Positions 36,057 to 44,616 of a DNA stretch of 64,000 bases are shown one piece after another. The DNA comes from Salinicola halophilus (GTDB lineage: Bacteria; Pseudomonadota; Gammaproteobacteria; Pseudomonadales; Halomonadaceae), in contig NZ_PZJV01000002.1 of the NCBI RefSeq assembly GCF_003206155.1, positions 248,001-312,000 of the forward strand, in the 5' to 3' direction. The notes below the pieces were generated by a model, which saw only the letters and a list, made by a program, of their open reading frames with translations, had not been told where the DNA came from and ran no database searches. A program made the position numbers and the translations under genes. Position 1 is the first letter of the stretch. The number at the start of each line of letters is the position of its first letter.

Positions 36057-36069
36057 TATGTTCAACATA
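36057..36069. promoter_or_regulatory. Candidate GntR operator (TATGTT-C-AACATA)
   Basis: TATGTTCAACATA is a perfect odd palindrome 64 nt upstream of the chosen GntR start. It matches the 13-mer at 29241-29253 exactly when read on the opposite strand. Its position fits negative autoregulation of the GntR gene. Confidence 0.72.
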
Positions 36070-36260
36070 GGCGCCGATAACGTCATCTTACCGGTACGCC
36101 CGGTGGGCGGCGAGACCGAGCGTCTCGTCGATTTGTCGAAGGCGGCGGCTGGAAGAGAGGGGCACGGCCAGCGCGACTCGCAAAGGCCGGTGGGCAGGAG
36201 CGAGCTCCGCCGGCAGGCAAGAGGCCGGCGGGCAGGAAAGTGACCGACGAGTAGGAGAGC

Positions 36261-36280
36261 GGCCGGCGAATTCGCCGGCC
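36261..36280. terminator. Perfect 20-bp palindrome after dctM
   Basis: GGCCGGCGAA followed by TTCGCCGGCC is a perfect palindrome 33 nt beyond the dctM stop on the minus strand. No T-run follows in the direction of transcription, so it is a 3' stem-loop or weak terminator, not a canonical one. Confidence 0.5.
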
Positions 36281-36312
36281 CCGGTCGTTTTGCGGCTCGC
36301 CTCGGTCGCGGC

Positions 36313-37596
36313 TCAGAACACCCAGTTGGGCAGCGTAAGCGAGACCGCCGGCACGAAGGTCACCACCAGCAGCAGTCCCACCAGCAGCAGCCAGTAGGGC
36401 ATCACCGCGCGGATGAAGTCGGGTATCGACACCCCGGTGATCGAGCAGGTGGTGAACATCACCGTGCCCAGCGGCGGGGTGATGGTGCCGATCGAGGCGT
36501 TGAGGATGAAGACGATGCCGAAGTGCACCGGATCGATGCCGAACTGCGCGGCCACCGGTGCCAGCAGCGGCGAGAGCACGATCAGGATGGCGTTGCCCTC
36601 CAGGAACATGCCCAGAATCAGCAGCAGCGCGTTGGCGATGAGCAGAAAGGCGACCGCACTGCCCACCTCCGAGGAGAGCAGCAGGGCGATCTGCTGGGGA
36701 ATCTGCTCCCATGTCAGCACCCGGGCGAAGCCGGAGGCCACGGCGATGATGAACAGCACGTTGACCGAGGCCATCAGCGACTCTCGCGTTGCCAGCGCGA
36801 CGCTGCCGAGCCCCATCTGGCGGTAGACGAAGAGCCCCACGATGAGCGCGTAGAGCACCGCCATCGCCCCCGCCTCGGTGGGGGTGAAGAGGCCCACGCG
36901 AATGCCGCCGATCACCACCACCGGCAGCAGCAGCGCGATGATGCCCGCCCGGGTGACGCTGATCCATTCGACGCGAGAGACCCGCTCGCGGCGCGGCGGC
37001 TGATAGCCGAGCCGACGACACTGGCGAGAGACCAGGAACATCAGTGCCACGGCCATCAATACGCCCGGGACGACCCCGGCGAGAAACAGCCGGCCGATGG
37101 AGACGTTGTTGACGTAGCCGTAGACGATCAGCGCGATACCCGGCGGAATGGTCGAGGTGACCAGCGACGACGAAGCGGTAACCGCGCTCGAGAACGCCTT
37201 CGGATAGCCGGCGGCGGTCATGCTGGGCACCAGGAGCTTGGCGTTCATCGCGGCGTCGGCGATGTTGGAGCCGGAGAGCCCGCCCATGAAGGTGCTCAGC
37301 AGCACGTTGGCCTGGGCCAGCCCGCCGTGGAGTCGTCGGGTCATCAGCTCGGCCAGCTTGAGCAGCCGCTCGGTGATGCCGGAGTGGTTCATGAACACGC
37401 CGGCCATGATGAAAAACGGGATCGCCAGCAGCGAAACCGACTCCAGACCGCCGGCGAGGCGCTGGATCAGCATCACCATCGGCTGGTCGGCGCCGACCAG
37501 AAAGTAGACGAGACTCGAGGCGAACAGCGCGAACGCGACCGGCGTGCCGAGGCAGAAGAGAACGAAGAGCGCGACGAGGGCGAATCCGACGGCCAT
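36313..37596 (-). CDS. dctM: TRAP transporter large permease (second system)
   Basis: A 427-aa polytopic membrane protein of the DctM family. It has LLAIPFFIMAGVFMNHSGITERL (~residues 55-77), GGLSGSNIADAAMNAKLLVPSM (~108-129) and TSTIPPGIALIVYGYVNNVSIG. It forms the sodium-coupled channel of the second TRAP system in the window. It is the last gene of the lgoD-uxaA-uxaB-dctPQM operon, 4 nt after dctQ. The sugar-acid enzymes upstream imply that L-galactonate or a hexuronate is the substrate. Confidence 0.93.
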   Translation of the reverse strand: MAVGFALVALFVLFCLGTPVAFALFASSLVYFLVGADQPMVMLIQRLAGGLESVSLLAIPFFIMAGVFMNHSGITERLLKLAELMTRRLHGGLAQANVLLSTFMGGLSGSNIADAAMNAKLLVPSMTAAGYPKAFSSAVTASSSLVTSTIPPGIALIVYGYVNNVSIGRLFLAGVVPGVLMAVALMFLVSRQCRRLGYQPPRRERVSRVEWISVTRAGIIALLLPVVVIGGIRVGLFTPTEAGAMAVLYALIVGLFVYRQMGLGSVALATRESLMASVNVLFIIAVASGFARVLTWEQIPQQIALLLSSEVGSAVAFLLIANALLLILGMFLEGNAILIVLSPLLAPVAAQFGIDPVHFGIVFILNASIGTITPPLGTVMFTTCSITGVSIPDFIRAVMPYWLLLVGLLLVVTFVPAVSLTLPNWVF

Positions 37597-37600
37597 GAAG

Positions 37601-38155
37601 TTACTCCCGGTGTCCGTCGGCAGTGCCGAGCGTCGAGTGAAGTGGCGTGCCGGCTGGCGCCGGCTCCGCGCCGGGACCGGCGACGTCGCGGTCGTCGGTG
37701 ATGAGCCGCACCACGGCGTGATAGAGCATCAGTACCGCGCTGATCGGAATGGCGATGTGCACCCAGTAATAGGGAATTTGCAGCATCGGCGTGGCGCGAA
37801 AGCGCGAGAACGGCAGCAGCTCGAGGCCCCAGAAGAGCATCGCCAGCGCGCAGAGCGCGACGACACCGACGTTGAACAGCCGCACGTTCCAGCGGGCGAG
37901 GGCGGCGGGCAGCTTGTCGTTGAGCAGGCCGATCAGCACGTGCTCGTTGCGTCGGACCAGGGCGCTGGCGCCGAGAAAGCTGGCCCAGACGAGCAGCAAT
38001 TGCAGGATCTCTTCGCTCCAAGCCAGCGGCGAAGAGAGGAAATAGCGCATGAAGACATTGGCGATCGCGACCAGGAACAGGCCGAACAGGGCCAGGCTCG
38101 CGATCACCTCGTCGAGCCGCATCACACGGTCGACGGCTCTGAATAGCGTTGGCAT
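37601..38155 (-). CDS. dctQ: TRAP transporter small permease (second system)
   Basis: A 184-aa four-helix membrane protein with the DctQ block SSPLAWSEEILQLLLVWASFLGASALVRRNEHVLI (~residues 37-71), which spans the second helix and the conserved acidic residues. A hydrophilic tail of about 30 residues follows the last helix. Partner of the DctM and DctP proteins encoded on either side; a 136-bp gap separates it from dctP. Confidence 0.92.
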   Translation of the reverse strand: MPTLFRAVDRVMRLDEVIASLALFGLFLVAIANVFMRYFLSSPLAWSEEILQLLLVWASFLGASALVRRNEHVLIGLLNDKLPAALARWNVRLFNVGVVALCALAMLFWGLELLPFSRFRATPMLQIPYYWVHIAIPISAVLMLYHAVVRLITDDRDVAGPGAEPAPAGTPLHSTLGTADGHRE

Positions 38156-38291
38156 GAGGCGATCTCTCGGCGACGCGGCGCTTGCGTCGCGGTGGTGACA
38201 GGCAATCTTTCCGCAAGGCTTGGGGGAACGAGGTCGAGCGAGCCCGGCGACGCCCGCGTCGATGATGCGGGCCGCCGCCGGGCGCGGCGCG

Positions 38292-39293
38292 TCACTCCTC
38301 CATGATCTGGCGGATCCGGTCGTAGAGACCGTCGCTCCACTGCGGAAAGGCAGCGGGAATCTCTTCGCCGGCGCGCTCGCGGAACGCCGTGGTGTCCAGT
38401 TCGTGGACCTCGACGCCGGCGTTGGTCAGCGCCTGCATCGACTTGGCGGTCTCCTGCTCCACCAGGCCGCGCAGGTTGGTCGCCATCTCCTGGCCGGTCT
38501 CGGTGAGAATCTGCTGCTCTTCGGCCGAGAGCTGGTCCCAGAACGCCTGGCCGGTGACGAAGGGCGCCACGGTATGCATGTGCCCGGTCAGGTTGAGCGT
38601 CTTGACCACCTCATAGAACTTGCCGCCGTAGAGCACCGGCAGCGGGTTCTCGACGCCGTCGACCAGCCCCTGAGCGAGGGCCGGATAGACGTCGCCCAGC
38701 GACATCGGCGTCGGCACCGCCCCCATCGCCTCGATCGCGGCGACGTACATCGGCGAGTTCTGCACCCGAACCTTTACCCCGGCGAGATCCTGTGGCGCGG
38801 AGACGGCGTTGCGCGACAGCAGGTGGCGCACGCCGTAGACCGTGTTGGGAATCACGATGTGATAGCCCGCGGCCTCGACCTTCTGCTCCTGCTCGGCGAA
38901 CCAGTCGGAGTCGAAGACCTTGAGCTTGCTGTCGAAATCCTCGGCGAGATAGGGCGCGTCGAGCACCGCGAGATCCGGCACCGAGCTCATGAAGTTGGAG
39001 TAGGCGGTGATGGTGATCAGCGGCGAGCCGAAACGCGCCTGCTCCATCACTTCGGTCTCGCCGCCGAGCTGGCTGGCGGGAAAGGCCGCGAGGGTGAGTT
39101 CACCGTCGCTCGCCTCGGCGACGCGTTCGGCCCACGCCTTGACCGCGACGTCGACCGGCTCGCCGGGCTGGTTGCCGTAGGCGACGCGGATCTCGGTGGC
39201 CGCCTCGGCCGTCAGCGGGGCGAGAGAGAGAGCGAACAGCGTGCCGAATCCGGCAAGCGTCGCGGTGAAGCGAGGGGGGTTGGACTTTGTCAT
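38292..39293 (-). CDS. dctP: TRAP transporter periplasmic binding protein (second system)
   Basis: A 333-aa exported DctP-family protein with a signal peptide (~residues 1-32, cleavage near AEAATE). It has IRVAYGNQPGEPVDVAVKAWAERVAEASDGELTL and the ligand block LAGVKVRVQNSPMYVAAIEAMGAVPTPMSLGDVYPAL, whose Arg should pair with a substrate carboxylate. VDGVENPLPVL follows. The start overlaps the uxaB stop by 4 nt, so uptake and catabolism are translationally coupled. Confidence 0.93.
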   Translation of the reverse strand: MTKSNPPRFTATLAGFGTLFALSLAPLTAEAATEIRVAYGNQPGEPVDVAVKAWAERVAEASDGELTLAAFPASQLGGETEVMEQARFGSPLITITAYSNFMSSVPDLAVLDAPYLAEDFDSKLKVFDSDWFAEQEQKVEAAGYHIVIPNTVYGVRHLLSRNAVSAPQDLAGVKVRVQNSPMYVAAIEAMGAVPTPMSLGDVYPALAQGLVDGVENPLPVLYGGKFYEVVKTLNLTGHMHTVAPFVTGQAFWDQLSAEEQQILTETGQEMATNLRGLVEQETAKSMQALTNAGVEVHELDTTAFRERAGEEIPAAFPQWSDGLYDRIRQIMEE

Positions 39294-40531
39294 GACGTGC
39301 TCCTTACGGGGTCGTTATCGTCGGACTTCTCGCGCAGCGCCTGTGCGAGGTGGGGTGTGGCGATGCCCGCCGCCGCGGCCATCTCGACCACCGGCTTGAG
39401 CCGCCGCTCGAGCTTGGCGGCATGGTTCTGGGCGATGTCGGCGAGGCGGTGATCGAGATACGGATTGGCGAAGCGCTCCAGCGTCACGTCGCGGTATGCC
39501 GTAAGCGTCGCCAGCGGCAGCCGGGTGGCCAGCGCCGGCAGCACCTCGCGGTCGAGCACGTCCGTCAGCGGTTCGACCAGCGCTGCGGTCGCCATCGCCT
39601 CGCGCACGAAATCGACCGGCTCGCCGGCGCAGCGCCAGCGATGAACGAGAAAGGTGTGGGCGAGATTGAGCACGTGGAGCTTCAGCAGCGCCTGCGGCGC
39701 GAGATCGTCGACGATCTCCACGTCCGGATGGACACAGGGGATCGCCATCCCCGGCTCGCACTGGATCGCCCACAGGGCGTAGGGCTCGGCGATGGCGCCG
39801 AGCGGCTCCAGCGGGGCGGAAACGATGCGATCCACCAGGGTGTTCGCCCACACGCAGCGCGTCTCGAGCCACTCGATAAAGTCGGCGGTGTCGCGCGGCG
39901 TTTCCACCTTTCGAGCATCGCCGTCGCGCCGCGCCATCTCGACGACGAGCGCCTTGAGCGTCGCCGCGTTGGCGTCGATCAGCTCGCAGGGCAGGATCGT
40001 CAGCCCCTCGCCGCCGGCCTCGAAGCGCGCGCGCAGCAGCTGGGTCAGCTTGCCGGGATAGCTCGTGGGTATCGCGTTCAGGCTCGAGTCGTCGCCGATC
40101 TCGAAGCCGCCGTCGGCAGTATTGGAGACGATGATTCGGGCATGCTCGACCACGTGGCGGGTAATGGCCGGCCATGCCTCCTCGGCGATCGCGCAGTCGG
40201 CGACGCTCTCGACGATCTGCTCGTCATCGACGCGCTCGCCGTCGCGCTGACCGCGAACGCGTACGGGATAGCGGCGCGCCTCGGCCAGCGCCCGCGCCTT
40301 GCGCTTGCCCTCCTCCCGCGGTGAGGTCTGGACCACCAGAATGCGCGCCTCGCTCGCCCCGCGGGACAGCGAGTCGGAGACCAGTGCGTCGACGTGGGCG
40401 AGCAGAAAGCGCCCGGTGCCGAACTGGACGATGGTGGCGTCCGGCGGGAAGACACGGGGTTCGTCGGTCATGACGTGATTCATCATCGCGTCGCTGTGCA
40501 TGTCGTCGCTTTTCCTAATGTCGCTGTTCAT
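39290..40531 (-). CDS. uxaB: Tagaturonate reductase / altronate oxidoreductase (mannitol dehydrogenase family)
   Basis: A 413-aa NAD-dependent polyol/mannonate dehydrogenase-family enzyme. The N-terminal nucleotide-binding part shows IVQFGTGRFLLAHVDALV (~residues 34-51) and the central part IIVSNTADGGFEIG. The C-terminal domain contains KLHVLNLAHTFLVHRW with the catalytic Lys and His residues. Between altronate dehydratase and a galactonate-5-dehydrogenase-like gene, its expected reaction is D-tagaturonate to D-altronate. It is slightly short for UxaB (~480 aa), so it belongs to a compact branch. Start overlaps the uxaA stop by 4 nt; a downstream in-frame ATG (MTDEP, ~20 codons in) is an alternative start. 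Confidence 0.85.
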   Translation of the reverse strand: MNSDIRKSDDMHSDAMMNHVMTDEPRVFPPDATIVQFGTGRFLLAHVDALVSDSLSRGASEARILVVQTSPREEGKRKARALAEARRYPVRVRGQRDGERVDDEQIVESVADCAIAEEAWPAITRHVVEHARIIVSNTADGGFEIGDDSSLNAIPTSYPGKLTQLLRARFEAGGEGLTILPCELIDANAATLKALVVEMARRDGDARKVETPRDTADFIEWLETRCVWANTLVDRIVSAPLEPLGAIAEPYALWAIQCEPGMAIPCVHPDVEIVDDLAPQALLKLHVLNLAHTFLVHRWRCAGEPVDFVREAMATAALVEPLTDVLDREVLPALATRLPLATLTAYRDVTLERFANPYLDHRLADIAQNHAAKLERRLKPVVEMAAAAGIATPHLAQALREKSDDNDPVRSTS

Positions 40532-42219
40532 AACGACACCCCGCGCTTCCAGGGGATGAAGTCGTGCTGGGAGAGGCGCTGGGCGTGGGATGGGTGCCGC
40601 CCGGAGGCGACCTCGATGCAGAGCGTGAGCAGCGCATCGGCGAGCTCCCCGATGTCGCGCTCGCCGCGCACGATGGGCCCGGCGTCGAAATCGATGATGT
40701 CGCGCATCCGCCTGGCCATCTCGCTGTTGCTGGCGATCTTGAGTACCGGCGCGACCGGGTTACCGGTGGGCGTGCCGAGTCCGGTGGTGAAGACGATCAG
40801 GTTGGCGCCGGAGCCGGCCAGCGCCGTGGTCGACTCGACGTCGTTACCCGGCGAGCAGAGCAGGCTGAGCCCGGCACGGCGGTGCGGCTCGGTGTAGTCG
40901 AGCACGTCGACCACCGGGCTATCGCCGCCTTTCTTCGCCGCCCCGGCGGACTTCATGGCGTCGGTGATCAAGCCGTCGCGGATGTTGCCCGGGGACGGGT
41001 TCATGGCGAAGTCCGCTCCCACCGCGGCGGCGTGACGCTGATACGCCGCGATCAGCTGGCTGAAGCGCTCGGCAGTGGGGACGTCGACGCAGCGGGCGAT
41101 CAGCTCGTGTTCGACGCCGCAGAGCTCCGGGAACTCGCTCAGGATGCCGCTGCCGCCGAGCGCCACCAGCCGGTCGACCACCGCCCCCACCAGCGGATTG
41201 GCGGAGATGCCGGAGAAGCCGTCGGAGCCGCCGCACTCGACGCCGAGGGTCAGCTTCGACAGCGGCGCCGGCTGGCGAGTCACCCGGTCGGCCGCCGCCA
41301 GGCCGTCGAAGATCGAGCGCAGGGCATCGCGGATCAGCGCGTCCTCGCTGGCCGACGACTGCTGGTCGAAGTAGTCCACCGTCTTCAGTCCCTGCGGATC
41401 GCGTTCCGCCACCGCGGCCTTGAGCATGCGGATCTGCGCCTTTTGGCATCCCAGGCTCAGCACCGTCGCGCCAGCGACGTTGGGGTGGCAGACGTAGCCG
41501 GCGAGCAGCTGGCACAGCGCCTCGGCGTCGTCGTCGGTGCCGCCGCAGCCGAGCGTGTGGGTGAGAAAGCGCACGCCGTCGACGTTGGGAAAGCGTCCGG
41601 GCGCGCCGGCGTCGATGGCATCGGCCGCGGTCGAATCCGGGCTGTCGTCCCGCGTGTCGTCGAGCATTCGTCGCGCCATGCGCTTGTAGTCCCGGTAGGG
41701 GTCGTCCCCCAGCGCGTCGGCGACGCACTGGCGCAGCACCTCGATGTTACGGTTCTCGCAGAACACCAGCGGGATCACCAGCCAGACGTTGGTCGTGCCG
41801 ACTCGCCCGTCCGGACGATGGAAGCCGTCGAAGGTCGTCCCCTGAAAGCGCGACGTATCCGGCGGCGTCCAGCCCTTGGTGCCGGGCACCGCCTGATCGT
41901 TGCCGGTGGCATGGGCGAGGTTTTCCGTGGTGATCGCGCCGCCGCGGACGATCGGCCGAGTCGCGCGGCCGACGGTGACCCCGTACATGGTGACGATGGC
42001 GTTCTCGGCGAGATCGACGAGCGCAAACTTGTGCTTGGCGCGGACGTTGTCGGCGAGCCGCACGGTGTCGCCATCGAGGGTGACTTCGCGCCCGGCCGGC
42101 AGATCGGTCAGCGCGACGCCGACGTTGTCCCGCGGGTGAATGCGCAGACTGGTGCGCGCTGGCGCATCGCTGCCGATCACGGCGTTGGCCGTGTCGTCGC
42201 GCTGGGTGAACTCGCTCAT
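40528..42219 (-). CDS. uxaA: Altronate dehydratase
   Basis: A 563-aa UxaA-family enzyme that dehydrates D-altronate to 2-keto-3-deoxy-D-gluconate. An N-terminal SAF-like domain (~residues 25-95, SLRIHPRDNVGVALTDLPAGREV) is joined to the catalytic part. The latter holds GTTNVWLVIPLVFCENRN, HTLGCGGTDDDAEALC and ECGGSDGFSGISANPLVGAV, with the Cys/Asp residues that bind iron. It is somewhat longer than E. coli UxaA (495 aa). The ATG at 42219 overlaps the end of lgoD by 4 nt; the reading that continues upstream to 42306 lies inside lgoD and is not used. Confidence 0.93.
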   Translation of the reverse strand: MSEFTQRDDTANAVIGSDAPARTSLRIHPRDNVGVALTDLPAGREVTLDGDTVRLADNVRAKHKFALVDLAENAIVTMYGVTVGRATRPIVRGGAITTENLAHATGNDQAVPGTKGWTPPDTSRFQGTTFDGFHRPDGRVGTTNVWLVIPLVFCENRNIEVLRQCVADALGDDPYRDYKRMARRMLDDTRDDSPDSTAADAIDAGAPGRFPNVDGVRFLTHTLGCGGTDDDAEALCQLLAGYVCHPNVAGATVLSLGCQKAQIRMLKAAVAERDPQGLKTVDYFDQQSSASEDALIRDALRSIFDGLAAADRVTRQPAPLSKLTLGVECGGSDGFSGISANPLVGAVVDRLVALGGSGILSEFPELCGVEHELIARCVDVPTAERFSQLIAAYQRHAAAVGADFAMNPSPGNIRDGLITDAMKSAGAAKKGGDSPVVDVLDYTEPHRRAGLSLLCSPGNDVESTTALAGSGANLIVFTTGLGTPTGNPVAPVLKIASNSEMARRMRDIIDFDAGPIVRGERDIGELADALLTLCIEVASGRHPSHAQRLSQHDFIPWKRGVSL

Positions 42220-43277
42220 GACGTCGCTCCCGCCGCGGGTTCTTCGTCGAGAGGCTTTTCGTCGAGGGTGACCATCGCCTTGATGACGCCGCTCTGCGGG
42301 TCGCACCAGGTCGGCATCAGTGTCGGCAGATCGGCGAGCGCGCCGCGGTGGGTGATCAGCGGCGCCGTCTGGATGTCGCCGCTGGCCATCAGTCGCGTCA
42401 CCGTCTCGAAATCCTCCCGGGTGGCGTTGCGGCTGCCCAGCAGAGTCAGCTCCTTCTTGTGGAAGTCCGGGTCGCTGAAGCTGATGTCCGCCTTGACCAC
42501 GCTGACCAGCACGTAGCGTCCGCCGTGGCCGGCGAAGTCGAAGCCGCGGTTCATCGCGGCCGGGTTGCCGGTGGCGTCGAACACCACGTCGGCCAGGGCG
42601 CCGTCGTTCATCGCCTCGATTTCGGCGATGACGTCATCCTCGACGGCGTGCCAGACGGCATCCGCACCGAGAGTGTCTCGGCACAGATCGAGGCGCCGCC
42701 GGTTGGTGTCGACCATCGCCACCCGCGCGCCCCGGCTCTTGGCCACCTGCAGCACGCCGATGCCGATCGGGCCGGCGCCGACCACCACCACGAAGTCACT
42801 CTGCTCGACCTGGCCGCGGCGCACCGCGTGAGCGCCGATCGCCTGACACTCCACCAGCGCCAGCGCCTCCGCCGACAGTCCCGGCGCCGGCACCAGGTGC
42901 GAGGCGGGAACGTTCAGCGTTTCCGCCATGCCGCCGTCGCGGTGCACGCCGACCACTTCCAGTCGCTGGCAGCAGTTGGTGCGCCCCTGTCGACAGGCGC
43001 GGCACTCGCCGCAGTGCAGATAGGGAATGACGTAGACCGTCTGCTTCAGCAGCGCCTCGTCGACGCCCTCGCCGACGGCGACCACCTCGCCGCCGAGCTC
43101 GTGCCCCAGCACTCGCGGATAGGCGAAGTAGGGCTGGTTGCCGCCGAAGGCATGGATGTCGGTGCCGCAGATACCGATGCGCCGGATCGCGACCTGCGCT
43201 TCCGCGGGCGCGGGAGCCTGCACCGGGCGCTCGATGACGGCCATTTCGCCGGGCTTCGAACAGACGACGACTTGCAT
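42216..43277 (-). CDS. lgoD: Zinc-dependent L-galactonate/L-gulonate 5-dehydrogenase-like alcohol dehydrogenase
   Basis: A 353-aa medium-chain dehydrogenase. Catalytic zinc ligands are in GICGTDIHAFGG (Cys) and RVLGHELGGEV (His-Glu). Structural zinc cysteines are in HCGECRACRQGRTNCCQ (~residues 93-109). The NAD-binding motif is VVVGAGPIGIGVLQVA (~163-178). Gene order lgoD-uxaA-uxaB predicts oxidation of L-galactonate to D-tagaturonate, which UxaB and UxaA turn into 2-keto-3-deoxygluconate. L-gulonate or L-idonate cannot be excluded. First gene of the operon with AGGAG upstream; a TGGTCNGACCA-like site lies 44-54 bp before the start. Confidence 0.83.
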   Translation of the reverse strand: MQVVVCSKPGEMAVIERPVQAPAPAEAQVAIRRIGICGTDIHAFGGNQPYFAYPRVLGHELGGEVVAVGEGVDEALLKQTVYVIPYLHCGECRACRQGRTNCCQRLEVVGVHRDGGMAETLNVPASHLVPAPGLSAEALALVECQAIGAHAVRRGQVEQSDFVVVVGAGPIGIGVLQVAKSRGARVAMVDTNRRRLDLCRDTLGADAVWHAVEDDVIAEIEAMNDGALADVVFDATGNPAAMNRGFDFAGHGGRYVLVSVVKADISFSDPDFHKKELTLLGSRNATREDFETVTRLMASGDIQTAPLITHRGALADLPTLMPTWCDPQSGVIKAMVTLDEKPLDEEPAAGATS

Positions 43278-43320
43278 GTTTGGACTCCTGAAACGCCGAC
43301 CCGGTGTGTCAAAGGAACAA

Positions 43321-43331
43321 AGGTCGGACCA
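43321..43331. promoter_or_regulatory. Candidate FadR/KdgR-like operator upstream of lgoD
   Basis: AGGTCGGACCA matches the TGGTCNGACCA form common to FCD-type GntR operators at 10 of 11 positions and contains the perfect palindrome GGTC-G-GACC. It lies about 45 bp upstream of the lgoD start, in the 150-bp gap after the fucose operon. The cognate regulator is not known. Confidence 0.45.
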
Positions 43332-43427
43332 ATGTGTGGACGGTGGGCCCGGCGGATACCCAGATTGCCGGGCGTAGGATCGATCGAAGGGGCCGGCTCG
43401 ACTCGGCGGGCTCGGCCCCGGCTCGGG

Positions 43428-44465
43428 TCAGTCGTCGCCTGCCGCAGTCGCGCTCGGTGCCAGATACGGCGTCAGCTGGCGCTGCTTGGGATCGAGCAGG
43501 CCGGTGAAGTCGGGTTCGTCGACGCTCTCGGTGGTCGCGACATGGACGCCGGTGTCGACGCTCGTGGGCAGCGCGACGCCCTGCGAGGCGGCGTAGGCGA
43601 ACCACACGCCGGTGTAGCCCATCATGTAGGGGTCCTGGACGACGAGAGAGTCGATGATGCCCTGGCGCAGGAAATCGACCTCCAGCTCGCTGGAGTCGAA
43701 CGCCACCAGACAGACATCCTCGGCGCCCTGCTCGGCGAACGCGGTGCCGGCACCGTCGCCCATCAGCTGGTTGTCGGCAAAGATACCCTTGAGATCGGGG
43801 TAGCGGTTGAGCAGGTCGAGGGTGTCGTTCATCGCCTTGGCGGTATCGTTGTTGGCCACCCGATTGTCGACGACCTCGATCTCCGGATACTCGCCGATCG
43901 CATCGAGGAAACCGTTGTCGCGGGAGACCAGTGACTCGCCGTTGGGATTGGTCCGCAGATAGGCCACCTGGCCCGCCGGCTCACCGCCGGTTCGCTCCAT
44001 GCACTCGGCCAGCGCATGGCCGGCGCGCTGGCCGGCGGCGAAGTTGTCGGTGGCGATCAGCGAGGCGTAGCGGTCGGTGTCGACCCCGGAGTCGATGATG
44101 ACCACCGGAATGCCGGCGTCGGTCGCGCTCTCGACGGGGCCCGCCATGGCGTCGTTGGAGACCGGGGCGAGGACGATCGCCGACGGCTGACGGCTGATCA
44201 GGTTCTCCATGATCGCGATCTGACGCGCGACCTCGGTCTCGTTGGCCGGCCCCAGCTCCTCGATCTGGATACCGAGACGGTCGGCGGCCTGATGGGCGCC
44301 GTCGAAGACCGCCTGCCAGTAGGAGGCGGTGGTCGCCTTGATCACCACCGGAATGGTGATGTCACTCTCCTGGGCGCTGGCGAGCGGACTCGCCGAGAGC
44401 CCGGCGAGGGCGACGCCGAGGGCGAGCGGGGCGAATCGGGGTGAGCATGGCGTGTGGCGTGGCAT
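43428..44465 (-). CDS. ABC sugar transporter periplasmic binding protein (RbsB type)
   Basis: A 345-aa exported binding protein of the pulse-type sugar-binding family. A signal peptide (~residues 1-33, ending PLASA) precedes DITIPVVIKATTASYWQAVFDGAHQAADRLGIQIEELGP. Conserved blocks LISRQPSAIVLAPVSNDAMAGPVESATDAGIPVVIIDSGVDTD and CLVAFDSSELEVDFLRQGIIDSLVVQDPYMMGYTGV follow. It is the last gene of the L-fucose operon, so L-fucose (or a related deoxyhexose) is the predicted ligand. The ATG at 44465 follows GGAG. The unusual position behind both other ABC genes is separated from the ATPase gene by a 17-bp repeat array. Confidence 0.9.
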   Translation of the reverse strand: MPRHTPCSPRFAPLALGVALAGLSASPLASAQESDITIPVVIKATTASYWQAVFDGAHQAADRLGIQIEELGPANETEVARQIAIMENLISRQPSAIVLAPVSNDAMAGPVESATDAGIPVVIIDSGVDTDRYASLIATDNFAAGQRAGHALAECMERTGGEPAGQVAYLRTNPNGESLVSRDNGFLDAIGEYPEIEVVDNRVANNDTAKAMNDTLDLLNRYPDLKGIFADNQLMGDGAGTAFAEQGAEDVCLVAFDSSELEVDFLRQGIIDSLVVQDPYMMGYTGVWFAYAASQGVALPTSVDTGVHVATTESVDEPDFTGLLDPKQRQLTPYLAPSATAAGDD

Positions 44466-44518
44466 GAGCGTTCTCCGCCTGTTGTGGTTGGTCTTCGGGT
44501 CCTGCCGTCGTTGCCTGT

Positions 44519-44603
44519 CGAACGGCTCTGGCTGTCGAACCGTTCTACCCATCGAACCGCCTGGCGAATCGAACCGCCTGGCGAATCGAACCGCTTGGCT
44601 TCG
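44519..44603 (-). repeat. 17-bp degenerate tandem repeat after the ABC ATPase gene
   Basis: Units starting CGAACC/CGAACG recur every 17 bp at 44519, 44536, 44553, 44570 and 44587. The third and fourth are identical (CGAACCGCCTGGCGAAT); the outer ones are diverged. On the transcribed strand the array begins about 13 nt after the ATPase stop and ends ~54 nt before the binding-protein start. Confidence 0.88.
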
Positions 44604-44616
44604 AAACCGGCCGCGC

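Larger units (their letters stand above)
35994..36312. promoter_or_regulatory. Region between dctM and GntR gene
   Basis: About 320 bp. It contains the operator-like palindrome (36057-36069), decayed repeats of GGCCGGCGGGCAGG type (36180-36240) and a perfect 20-bp palindrome (36261-36280) next to the dctM stop. No gene is supported. Confidence 0.55.

Noticed and set aside
35994-36086. An N-terminal extension of the GntR protein starting at 36086
   Set aside because: It would encode an Arg-rich leader, would place the 13-bp palindrome shared with the tct/gguC region inside coding sequence, and lacks a better ribosome binding site than the GTG at 35993.
40564-42516. A 650-codon open frame on the plus strand opposite uxaA and lgoD
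   Set aside because: It is a mirror frame of two well-supported genes in high-GC DNA, has no ribosome binding site, low-complexity composition rich in His, Arg, Asp and Gly, and no recognisable domain.
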